Under the pieces are notes generated by a model. The model had not been told where the DNA came from and did no database searches. It saw only the letters and a list, made by a program, of their open reading frames with translations. A DNA stretch of 64,000 nucleotides. It comes from Amaranthus tricolor (taxonomy: Eukaryota > Streptophyta > Magnoliopsida > Caryophyllales > Amaranthaceae). Each line of letters begins with the position of its first letter. The stretch's first letter is position 1. The stretch is from positions 20,616,160-20,680,159 of the forward strand of contig NC_080048.1 of assembly GCF_026212465.1 (NCBI RefSeq). Reading direction: 5' to 3'. A program made the position numbers and the translations under genes. Below, in pieces: positions 52,857-64,000 of the stretch.

Positions 52857-55208
52857 CACTTTAACACAATAATATATACCAAATAGTATATGTGCAAAGT
52901 TTCGTGCAAAACAAACCAACTTCAATCTACTTTATGCAAGAAAGTGCAAAAAAAGCTTAAAAATCCCATAAAATCGCAACTTAACACGAAATTTCTAGCA
53001 TATGACTATAATTTTCAGCTCTAACCACTTCAACACACTAATATATATCGAATAGTATTGTGTGCAAAGTTTCGTGCAAAACAAACCAACTTAAATCTAC
53101 TTTATGCGCGAAAGTGCCAAAAAAGATTAAAAACCCATAAAATCGTAACTAAAAACGTAATAACTAGCATATGACTATGATTTTCAATTATAAACACTTC
53201 AAAAGAATAATATATACGAAATAGTGTTGTGTGTCAATATTCGTGCAAAACAAACAGAATTTGGGTTACCTTATGCGCGAAAGTGCCAAAAAAGCTTAAA
53301 TACCATAAAATCGCATCTTAACACGTAATTTCTTGCATATGAGTTTGATTTTCAATTCGAACCACTTCAACACAATAATATTTACCAAATACTGTTGTGT
53401 GTCAATATTTGTGCAAAACAAAACAAGTTTGATTTACTTTATGCGCGAAAGGGCCAAAAAAGCTTAAAAACCCATAAAATCGCAACTTAACACGTAATTT
53501 CTAGCATATGACTACTATTTTCATTTATAACCACTTCAACACAATAACATATACCAAATAGTGTCGTGGGCAAAGTTTCGTGCCAAACAAACCAAGTTTG
53601 AGCTACTTTATGCGCGAAAGTGCCAAAAAAGCGTAATGAACCCATAAAATCGCAACTTAACACGAACTTTCTAGCATATGACTATGATTTTCAATTCCAA
53701 CCACTTCAACACATTAATATATACCAAATAGTGTCGTGTGCAAAGTTTCGTGCAAAATAAACTAAGTTTGAGCTACTTTATGCGCGAAAGTGCCAAAAAA
53801 GCATAAAAACCCATAAAATCGCAACCTAACACGTAATTTCTAGCATATGACTATGATTTTCATTTATAACCACTTCAACACAATAATAAATACCAAATAG
53901 TGTCGTGTGCAAAGGTTCGTGCAAAACGAACCAAGATTGAGCTACTTTAAGCGCGAAAGTGCAAAAAAAGCGTAAAAACCCCATAAAATTGCAATTTAAC
54001 ACGAAATTTCTAGCATATGACTATGATTTTTAATTCTAACCATTTCAACACATTAATAAATACAAAATAGTGTCGTGTGCCAAGTTTCGTGCAAAACAAA
54101 CCAAGTTTGAAATACTTTATGCGCGAAAGTGCAAAAATAGCGTAAGAAACCCATAAAGTCGCAACTTAATACGAAATTTCTAGAATATGACTATGATTTT
54201 CAATTCTAACCACTTCAACACACTAATATATATCGAATAATGTTGTGTGCCATATTTCTTGCAAAACAAACCAAGTTTGAGCTACTTTGTGCGCGAAAGT
54301 GAAAAAAATCGTAAAAAAACCCATAAAATCGAAACTTAACACGAAATTTCTAGCATATGACTATGATTTTGAATTTTAACCACTTCAACACACTAATATA
54401 TATCGAATAGTGTTGTGTGCCAAGTTTCGTGCAAAACAAACCAAGTTTTAGCTACTTTATGCACGAAAGAGCCAAAAAAGCTTAAAAACCCATAAAATCG
54501 CAACTTAACACGTAATTTCTAGCATATGACTATGATTTTAATTTCTAACCACTTCAACACAATAATATATACCAAATAGTTTCGGGTGCCAACTTTCGTG
54601 CAAAACAAACCAAGTTTGACATACTTTATGCGCGAAAGTGCAAAAAAAGCGTAAAAAACTAATAAAATCGTAACTTAACATGAAATGTTTAGCATATGAC
54701 TATCATTTTCAATTTTAACCACTTCAACACACTAATATATATCGAGTAGTGTTGTGTGCCATGTTTCGTGCAAAACAAACCAAGTTTGAGCTACGTTGTG
54801 CGCGAAAGTGCCAAAAAAGCTTAAAAACCTAAAAATCGCAACCTAACACGTAATTTCTAGAATATGACTATGATTTTCATTTATAAACACTTCAACACAA
54901 TAATATATACCAAATAGTGTTGTGTGCGAAGTTTCGTGCAAAACAAACCTAGTTTGAGCTAGTTTATGCGCGAAAGTGCAAAAAAAGCGTAAAAAACTCA
55001 TAAAATCGCAACTTAACACGAAATTTCTGGCATATGACTATGATTTTCAATTCTAACCACTTCAACCCAATAAAATATACCAAATAGTGTTGTATGATAA
55101 GTTTCGTGCAAAACATACCAAGTGTGAGCTACGTTATGCGCAAAAGAGCAAAGAAACCTAAAAAACCCATAAAATCGCCACTTAACACGTAATTTCTAGC
55201 GTATGACA

Positions 55209-55244
55209 ATGATTTTAAATTCTAACTTGATTTTAAATTCTAAC
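55209..55244 (-). repeat. 18-bp tandem duplication inside a monomer, second locus
   Basis: Two consecutive 18-bp units (55209-55226, 55227-55244), the second beginning TTG instead of ATG. It lies in the monomer next to GCAAAGAAACC, as at 52.8 kb. Confidence 0.82.
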
Positions 55245-58200
55245 CACTTCAACACAATAATATATACCAAATAATATGTGTGCAAAGTTTCATGCAAAAC
55301 AAACCAACTTCAATCTACTTTATGCGAGAAAGTGCAAAAAAAGCTTAAAGAACCCATAAAATCGCAACTTAACACGAAATTTATAGCACATGACTATAAT
55401 TTTCAGTTCTAACCACTTCAACACACTAATATATATCGAATAGTATTGTGTGCCAAGTTTCGAGCAAAACAAACCAAGTTTGAGCTATTTTACGCGCGAA
55501 AGAGCCAAAAAAGCTTAAAAACCCATAAAATCGCAACTTAAAATGTAATATCTAGCATATGACTATGATTTTCAATTCTAAACACTTCAAAACAATAATA
55601 TATACCAAATAGTGTCGTGTTCCAAGTTTCGTGCAAAACAAACCAAGTTTAAGCTACTTTATGCGCGAAAGTGCAAAAAAAGCGTAAAAAACCCATAAAA
55701 TCGTAACTTAACACGAAATTTCTAGCATATGACTATGATTTTCAATTCTAACCACTTCAACACATTTATATATACCAAATACTGTCATGTGTCAAGTTTC
55801 GTGCAAAACAAACCAAGTTTGATCTACTTTATGCGCGAAAGTGCAAAAAAAGCGTAAAATACCCATAAATCGCAACTTAATACGAAATTTCTAGCATATG
55901 ACGATGATTTTAAATTCTAACCACCTCAACACACTAATATATATCGAATAGTGTTGTGTGCCATATTTCGTGCAAAACAAACCAAGTTTGAGATACTTTA
56001 TGCACGAACGTGAAAAAAATCGTAAAAAACCCATAAAATCGCAACTTAACACGAAATTTCTAGCATATGACTATCATTTTCAATTTTAACCACTTCAACA
56101 CACTATTATATATCGAATAGTGTTGTGTGCCAAGTTTGGTGCAAAACAAACAAAGTTTGACTTCCTTTATGCGCGAAAGTGCCAAAAAAGCTAAAAAACC
56201 CATAAAATCGCAACTTAACACGTAATTTCTAGCATATGACTATGATTTTCATTTCTAACCACTTCAACTCAATAATATATACCAAATAGTGTCGTGTGCC
56301 AAGTTTCGTGCAAAACAAACCAAGTTTACTTTATGCGGGAAAGCGCCAAAAAAGCTTAAAAACCCATAAAATCGCAACTTAACACGTAATTTCTAGCATA
56401 TGACTATGATTTTCAATTGTAAACACTGCAAAACAATAATAGATACCAAATAGTGTTGTGTGTCAATATTACTGCAAAACATACAAAGTTTGGGTTACTT
56501 TATGCGCGAAAGTGCCAAAAATGCTTAAAAACCCATAAAATCGCATCTTAACACGTAATTTCTAGCATATGACTATGATTTTCAATTCTAACCACTTCAA
56601 CACAATAATATATACCAAATAGTGTTGTGTGTCAATATTCGTGCAAAACAAACCAAGCTTGAGTTACTTTATGCGCGAAAGTGCAAAAAAAGAGTAAAAA
56701 AACCCATAAATTCGCAACATAACACGAAATTTCTAACATATGACTATGATTTTCAATTCTAACCACTTCAACCCAATAATATATACCAAATAGTGTTGTA
56801 TGATAAGTTTCGTGCAAAACAAATCAAGTGTGAGCCACGTTATACGCGAAAGAGCAAAGAAACCTTAAAAACCCATGAAATTGCCACTTAACACGTAATT
56901 TCTAGCGTATGACAATGATTTTAAATTCTAACCACTTCAACACAATAATATATACCAAGTAGTATGTGTGCAAAGTTTCGGGCAAAACAAACCAACTTCA
57001 ATCTACTTTATGCGAGAAAGTGCAAAAAAAGCGTAAAAAACCCATAAAATCGCAACTTAACACGAAATTTCTAGCATATGACAATAACTTTCAGTCCTAA
57101 CCACTTCAACACATTAATATATATCGAATAGTGTTGTGTGCCAAGTTTCGAGCAACACTAACCAAGTTTGGGTTACTTTATGCGCTAAAGTGCCAAAAAA
57201 GCTTAGAAACCCATAAAATCGCATCTTAACACGTAATTTCTAGTATATGAATATTATTTTCAATTCTAATCACTTCAACACAATAATATATACCAAATAG
57301 TGTCGTGTGCCAAGTTTCGTGCAAAACAAATCAAGTTTGACCTACTTTATGCGCAAAAGTGCAACAAAAGCGTAAAAAACCCATAAAATCGTAACTTAAC
57401 ACGAAATTTTTAGCATATGACTATCATTTTAAATTTTAACCACTTCAACACACTAATATATATCGAATAGTGTTGTGTGCCATGTTTCGTGCAAAACAAA
57501 CCAAGTTTGAGCTACTTTATGCGCGAAAGTGCAAAAAAACCGTAAAAAACCCTTAAAATCGTATCTTAAGACGAAATTTTTAGCATATGACTATCATTTT
57601 CAATTTTAACCACTTCAACACACTAATATATATCGAATAGTGTTGTGTGCCAAGTTTTGAGCAAAACAAACCAAGTTTGAGCTACTTTATGCGCGAAAGT
57701 GCCAAAAAAGCTTAAAAACCCATAAAATCGCAACTTAACACGTAATTTCTAGCATGTGACTATGATTTTCAATTCTAAACACTTCAAAACAATAATATAT
57801 ACGAAATAGTGTTGTGTGTCAATATTAGTGCAAAACAAACAAAGTTTGGTTTACTTTATGCGCGAAAGTGCCAAAAAAGCTTAAAAATCCATAAAATCGC
57901 AACTTAACACTTTATTTCTAACATATGACTATGATTTTCAATTGTAACCACTTCAACACAATAATATATACCAAATAGTGTCGTGTGCCAAGTTTCGTGC
58001 AAAACAAACCAAGTTTGACCTACTTTATGCGCGAAAGTGCAAAAAAAGCGTAAAAAACCCATAAAAATCGTAACTTAACACGAAATTTTTAGCATATGAC
58101 TATCATTTTAAATTTTAACCACTTCAACACACTAATATATATCGAATAGTGTTATGTGCCACGTTTCGTGCAAAAGAAACCAAGTTTGAGCTACTTTATG

Positions 58201-58609
58201 CTCGAAAGTGCCAAAAAAGCTAAAAAACCTATAAAATCGCAACTTATCATGTAATTTCTAGCATATGACTATGATTTTCATTTATAACCACTTCAAGAGA
58301 ATAATATATACCAAATAGTGTCGTGTGCAACGTTTCGTGCAAAACAAACCAAGTTTGAGCTACTTTATGCGCGAAAGTGCAAAAAAAGCATAAGAAACCC
58401 ATAAAATCGCAACTTAACACGAAATTTCTAACATATGACTACGATTTTCAATTCTAACCACTTCAAGCCAATAAAATATACCAAATAGTGTTGTACGATA
58501 AGTTTCGTTCAAAACAAACCAAGTGTTAGCAACGTTATGCGCGAAAGAGCAAAGAAACCTTAAAAACCCATAAAATCGCCACTTAACACGTAATTTTTAG
58601 CGTATGACA

Positions 58610-58645
58610 ATGTTTTTAAATTCAAACATGATTTTAAATTCTAAC
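58610..58645 (-). repeat. 18-bp tandem duplication inside a monomer, third locus
   Basis: Two consecutive 18-bp units (58610-58627, 58628-58645), the first mutated to ATGTTTTTAAATTCAAAC. It is again beside the GCAAAGAAACC monomer. The related monomer near 56.9 kb lacks the duplication. Confidence 0.8.
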
Positions 58646-59527
58646 CACTTCAACACAATAATATATACCAAATAGTGTCGTGTGCCAAGTTTCGTGCAAA
58701 ACAAACAAAGTTTGACTTACTTTATGCGCGAAAGGGCAAAAAGAGCGTAAAAAAGCCATAAATCGTAACTTAACACGAAACTTTAGCATATGTCTATGAT
58801 TTTCATTTATAACCACTTAAACACAATAATATATACCAAATAGTGTTGTGTGCAAAGTTTCGTGCAAAACAAACCAAGTTTGAGCTACTTTATGCGCGAA
58901 AGTGCCAAAAAAGCTTAAAAACCCATAAAATTACTATTTAACACGTAATTTCTAGCATATGACTATGATTTTCAATTCAAACCACTTCAACACAATAATA
59001 AATACCAAATAGTTTTATGCGCCAAATTTGTTGCAAAACAATCCAAGTTTGCGCTAATATCTGCACGAAAGTGCAAAAAAGCTTAAAAACCCAAAAAATC
59101 GCAACTTAACACGTAATTTCTAGCATATGACTATTATTTTTAATTCTGACCACATCAACCCAATAATATACACCAAATACTATCGTGTGCACAGTTTCAT
59201 GCAAAACAAACCAAGTGTGAGCTACGTTATGCGCGAAAGTGCAAAGAAACCTTAAAAACCCATAAAATCGCCACTTATCACGTCATTTCTAGCGCATGAG
59301 AATGATTTTAAATTCTAACCACTTCAACACAATAATATATACCAAATAGTGTCTTGTGCAAAGTTACGTGGAAAACAAACCAAGTTTGAGCTACTCTATG
59401 CGAGAAAGTGCAAAAAAAGCGTAAAAAACCCATCAAATCGCAACTTTACATGAAATTTCTAGCATATGACTATGATTTTCAATTCTAACCACTTTAACAC
59501 ACTAATATATATCGAATAGCGTTGTGT

Positions 59528-59545
59528 GCCTAGTTTATACGCGAA
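59528..59545 (-). repeat. Internally deleted satellite monomer
   Basis: TGTGCCTAGTTT is joined directly to ATACGCGAAAGT. About 36 bp, including the CAAAACAAACCAAG segment, are missing, with similar AGTTT and ACTTT at the two edges. The equivalent monomers of the 11-monomer unit (about 61.3 and 63.7 kb) are full length. Confidence 0.7.
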
Positions 59546-61089
59546 AGTACAAAATAAGCTTAAAAACCCATAAAATCGCAACTTAATACGTAATTTCTAG
59601 CATATGACAATGATTATCAATTCTAACCACTTCAACACAATAATATATACCAAATTATGTTTTGTGCCATGTTTCGTGAATAATAAACCAAGTTTAACCT
59701 ACTTTACGCGCAAAAGTGCTAAAAAAGTTTAAAAACCCATAAAATCGCACCTTAACACGTAATTTCTAGCATATAACTTTTAATTTCAATTCTAACCACT
59801 TCAACACAATATTATATACCAAATAGTGTTGTGTGCCAAGTTTCGTGCAAAACAAAACAAGTTCGAGCTACTTTTTGCGCAAAAGTGCCAAAAAAGCTTT
59901 AAAACCCATAAAATCGCAACTTAACACGAAATTTCTAGCATATGACTATAATTTTCAATTCTAAGCACTTCAAGACGTTATTATATATCGAATAGTTTAG
60001 TGTGTCAAGTTTCGTGCAAAACAAATCAAGTTTGAGCTACTTTATGCGCGAAAGTGCAAAAAAAGCTTAAAACCCATAAAATCGCAACTTAATACGTAAC
60101 TTCTAGCATATGACAATGATTTTTAATTCTAACCACTTCAACACAATAATATATACCAAATGGTGTTGTCTGCCATGTTTCGTGAAAAAAAACCAAGTTT
60201 GACCTACTTTACGCGCAAAAGTGCTAAAAAAGTTTTAAAACCCATAAAATCGAACCTTAAATCGTAATTTCTAGCATATGACTTTTAATTTCAATTCTAA
60301 CGACTTCAACACAATAATATATACCAAATAGTGTTGTGTGCCAAGTTTCGTGCAAAACAAACCAAGTTCGAGCTACTTTATGCGCGAAAGTGCCCAAAAA
60401 GGTAAAAAACCCAAAAAATCGCAACTTAACACGAAATTTCTAGCATATGACTATGATTTTCAACTCTAACCACTTCAAGACGTTATTATATATCGAATAG
60501 TGTCGTGTGCCAAGTTTCGTGCAAAACAAACCAAGTTTGAGCTACTTTTTGCGCGAAAGTGCGAAAAATGCTTAAAAACCCATAAAATCGCAATTTAACA
60601 CCTAATTTCTAGCATATGACTATGATTTTCAATTCAAACCACGTCAACAAAATTATATATACCAAATTGTGTCGTGTGCCAAGTTTCGTTCAAAACAAAC
60701 CACGTTTGAGCTACATTATGCGCTAAAGTGCAAAAAAAGCTTAAAAACGCATAAAATCGCAACTTAACACGTTATTTTTTAGTATATGACTATGATTTTC
60801 AATTTTAACCACTTGAACACAATAATTTATAGCAAATAGTGTTATGTGCCAAATTTGTTGGAATACAAACCAAGTTTGAGCTAATTTATGCGCGAAAGTG
60901 CCAAAAAGCTTAAAATCCCAAAAAATCGCAACTTAACACGTAATTTCTAGCATATGACTATGATTTTAAATTCTAACCACTTCACTCAATAATATATACC
61001 AAATAGTGTCTTATGCAAAGTTTCATGCAAAACAAACCAAGTGTGAGCTACGTTATGTGCGAAAGTGCAAAGAAACCTTAAAACCCAAA

Positions 61090-61115
61090 AAATCGCCACT
61101 TAACACGTAAATTCT
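61090..61115 (-). repeat. Internally deleted satellite monomer
   Basis: CACGTAA is joined to ATTCTAACCAC, so the CTAGCGCATGACAATG segment is missing (about 26 bp). The counterparts near 59.3 and 63.45 kb retain it. TAA at the edges could have served as microhomology. Confidence 0.7.
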
Positions 61116-64000
61116 AACCACTTCAACACAATAATATATACCAAATAATGTCGTGTTCAAAGTTTCGTGCAAAACAAACCAAGTTTAAGCTACTTTATGC
61201 GAGAAAGTGCAAAAAAGCGAAAAAAAACCCATAAAATCGCAACTTTACACGAAATTTCTAGCATATGACTCTGATTATTCAATTCTAACCACTTTAACAC
61301 ACTAATATATATCGAATAGCGTTGTGTGCCAAGTTTCGTGAAAAAAAAAACCAACTTTGAGCTACTTTATGCGCGAAAATGGAAAAAAAGCGTAAAAAAA
61401 CCCATAAAATCGCAACTTAACACGAAATTTCTAGCATATGACTATGATTTTCAATTCTAACCACTTCAACACATTATTATATATCAAATAGTGTTGTGTG
61501 CCATGTTTCGTGAAAAACAAACCAAGTTTGACCTACTTTACGCGCAAAAGTGCTAAAAAGTTTAAAAACCCATAAAATCGCACCTTAACACGTAATTTCT
61601 AACATATGACTTTTAATTTCAATTCTAACCACTTCAACACAATAATATATACCAAATAGTGTTGTGTCCCAAGTTTCGTGCAAAAAAAAACCAAGTTCGA
61701 GCTACTTTATGCGCGAAAGTACTAAAAAAGTTTTAAAACCCAAAAAATCGCAACTTAACACGAAATTTCTAGCCTATGACTATAATTTTCAATTCTAAGC
61801 ACTTCAAGACGTTATTATATATCGAATAGTTTAGTGTGTCATGTTTCGTGCAAAACAAATCAAGTTTGAGCTACTGTATGCGCGAAAGTGCAAAAAAAGC
61901 TTAAAACCCATAAAATCGCAACTTAACACGTAATTTCTAGCATATGACATTGATTTTTAATTCTAACCGCTTCAACACAATAATATATACCAAATGGTGT
62001 TGTGTGCCATGTTTCGTGAAAAACAAACCACGTTTGATCTACTTTACGCGTAAAAGTGCTAAAAAAGTTTTAAAACCCATAAAATTGCACTTTAACACGT
62101 AATTTCTAGCATATGACTTTTAATTTCAATTCTAACCACTTCAACACAATAATATATACCAAATAGTTTTGTGTGCCAAGTGTCGTGCAAAACAAACCAA
62201 GTTTGAGCTACTTTATGCTCGAAATTGCCAAAAAAGCTTAGAAACCCATAAAATCGCAACTTAATACATGATTTTTAGCTTATGACTATCATTTTCAATT
62301 TTAACCACTTCAACACACTAATATATATCGAATAGTTTTGTGTGCCATGTTTCGTGCAAAACAAACCAAGTTTGAGCTACTTTATGCGCGAAAGTGCCAA
62401 AAAAAGCTTTAAAACAAAAAAATCGCAACTTAACACGTAATTTTTAGCATATGACTATGATTTTCAATTCTAACCACTTCAACACAATAATATATACCAA
62501 ATAGTGTTGTGTGTCAATATTCGTGCAAAACAAAAAAAGTTTGAGTTACTTTATGCGCGAAAGTGCAAAAAAAGCATAAAAACCCAGAAAATCGCAACTT
62601 AACACGTAATTTCTAGCATATAACTATGATTTTCATTTATAACCACTTCAACACAATAATATATACCAAATAGTGTCGTGTGCAAAGTTTCGTGCAAAAG
62701 AAACGAAGTTTGAGCTACTTTATGCGTGAAAGTGCAAAAAAAAGCGTAAAAAACCCATAAAATCGCAACTTAACACGAAATTTTAGCATATGACTATGAT
62801 TTTCAATTCTAACGACTTCAACACATTAATATATACCAAATAGTGTCGTGTGCCATTTTTCGTGCAAAACAAACCAAGTTTGAGCTACTTTATGCGCGAA
62901 AGTGCCAAAAAAGCTTAAAAACCCATAAAATCGCAATTTAACACGTAATTTCTAGCATATGACTTTCATTTTCAATTCAAACCAGTTCAACAAAATAATA
63001 TATACCAAATTGTGTCGTGTGCCATGTTTCGTGCAAAACAAACCAAGTTTGAGCTACATTATGCGCGAAAGTGCCAAAAAAGCTTAAAAACGCATAAAAT
63101 CGCAACTTAACACGTAATTTCTAGCATATGACTATGATTTTCAATTCTAACCACTTCAACACAATAATATATACCAAATAATGTTATGCGCCAATTTGTT
63201 GCAAAACAAATCAAGTTTGAGCTAATTTATGCGCGAAAGTGCCAAAAAGCTTAAAAATCCAAAAAATCGCAACTTAACATGTAATTTCTAGCATATGACT
63301 ATGATTTTAAATTCTAACCACTTCAACCAAATAATATATACCAAATAGTATCGTATGCCAAGTTTCTTGCAAAACAAACCAAGTGTGAGCTACGTTATGC
63401 GCGAAAGTGCAAAGAAACCTTAAAAACACAAAAAATCGCCACTTAACACGTAATTTCTAGCGCATGACAATGATTTTAAATTCTAACCACTTCAACACAA
63501 TAATATATACCAAATAATGTCGTGTTCAAAGTTTCGTGCAAAACAAACCAAGTTTGAGCTACTTTATGCGAGAAAGTGCAAAAAAGCGTAAAAAACTCAT
63601 AAAATCGCAACTTTACACGAAATTTCTAGCATATGAATCTGATTATTCAATTCTAACCACTTCAAAACACTAATATATATCGAAAAGCGTTGTGTGCCAA
63701 GTTTCGTGCAAAAAAAACCAAGTATGAGCTCCTTTATGCGCGAAAATGGGAAAAATGCGTAAAAAACGCAAAAAATCGCAACTTAACACGAAATTTCTAG
63801 CATATGACTATGATTTTCAATTCTAACCACTTCAACACATTATTATGTATCAAATAGTGTTGTGTGCCATGTTTCGTGAAAAACAAACCATGTTTGACCT
63901 ACTTTACGCGCAAAAGTGCTAAAAAGTTTTAAAACCCATAAAATCGCACCTTAAAACGTAATTTCTAGCATATGACTTTTAATTTCAATTCTAACCAATT

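Larger units (their letters stand above)
52100..58900 (-). repeat. Diverged satellite block with weak 10/14-monomer periodicity
   Basis: The distinctive monomer with GCAAAGAAACC and GTGTGAGC-type variants recurs at 52760, 55148, 56854 and 58549, spaced 2,388, 1,706 and 1,695 bp (14, 10 and 10 monomers). Between anchors the monomers match in part only. Another subfamily, with TTTTTAGCATATGACTATC, recurs at about 54.7, 57.4, 57.6 and 58.1 kb, so segmental duplications of different sizes overlap. This is satellite throughout. Confidence 0.7.
46801..64000 (-). repeat. Diverged satellite array, minus orientation, contig 4
   Basis: About 101 monomers of the same family, in minus orientation, differing from one another at many positions. 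No long stretch repeats with near-identity, but diagnostic variants recur at 10-, 11- or 14-monomer spacing, so old higher-order structure is still visible. Two alternating monomer flavours are common: one with ATATATATCGAATAG (often after ACACACTA) and one with AATATATACCAAATAG. Truncated monomers, short duplications and local scrambles appear here and not in the HOR-A or HOR-B arrays. No gene, RNA gene or transposon is visible in these 17 kb. Confidence 0.93.
58900..64000 (-). repeat. Degenerate HOR-D, about 11 monomers (~1.83 kb) with a 14-monomer version
   Basis: GCAAAGAAACC recurs at 59241, 61067 and 63409 (1,826 and 2,342 bp). GACGTTATT lies at 59974 and 61808 (1,834 bp). The TTTTAATTTCAATTC monomer recurs near 59774, 60280, 61607, 62116 and 63975. 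The order of these markers is the same in each copy. The second copy has about three extra monomers (near 62.3-62.9 kb). The array runs off the window edge. Confidence 0.72.

Noticed and set aside
47851..58816. Isolated frames of 60-70 codons in contig 4 (47851-48054, 56632-56817, 58634-58816), and 24264-24470 in contig 3
   Set aside because: Each lies wholly in satellite monomers and encodes the same kind of translated repeat as elsewhere. There is no codon bias, start context or similarity to suggest coding.
1..64000. A, T and TATATA runs as promoters or terminators
   Set aside because: TATATA and T-runs occur in nearly every monomer of an AT-rich satellite and have no gene next to them. 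Satellite transcription is possible but cannot be read from this sequence.
1..64000. Naming the satellite or species
   Set aside because: The monomer does not match, as far as I can recall, the centromeric repeats I know well (human alpha satellite, Arabidopsis 178-bp, Vitis 107-bp, soybean CentGm). A database search would be needed, so I leave it unnamed.

Overview
This window is satellite DNA from end to end. I find no gene, RNA gene, transposon or CRISPR array in it. Every sequenced base can be read as part of one family of AT-rich tandem monomers of about 169 bp (mostly 167-171 bp, extremes 163 and 175 bp in the units I measured). Monomer length, low GC, head-to-tail order and multi-monomer higher-order repeats (HORs) are what one expects of a eukaryotic centromeric or pericentromeric array. 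I would guess a plant or an invertebrate, but I do not recognise the family and cannot name the organism.

Layout. Three runs of exactly 100 N (4238-4337, 23979-24078, 46701-46800) split the window into four contigs. Contig 1 (1-4237, minus orientation) and contig 2 (4338-23978, plus) both carry HOR-A, nine monomers and 1,519 bp; contig 2 holds twelve complete copies and one partial copy. Contig 3 (24079-46700, plus) carries HOR-B, eighteen monomers and about 3,050 bp, interspersed with an 11-monomer deletion form of 1,856 bp in the order L-S-L-L-S-L-L-L-partial. Contig 4 (46801-64000, minus) carries diverged monomers with degenerate 10-, 11- and 14-monomer periodicities, truncated monomers and small duplications. 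It looks like an older or less homogenised part of the same family.

How it works together. Nothing here suggests proteins. The 60-108 codon open frames recur with the HOR period and are by-products of the repeat. The content of interest is evolutionary: a unique deletion junction amplified with its HOR, variant haplotypes clustered along HOR-A, a 7,955-bp super-period in HOR-B, orientation switches that coincide with assembly gaps, and a conserved short dyad in most monomers. Orientation, order and gap size of the four contigs should be treated as unproven, because 100-N gaps usually stand for unknown length and satellite contigs are hard to orient. No sequence searches could be run; all period lengths come from hand-placed anchors.
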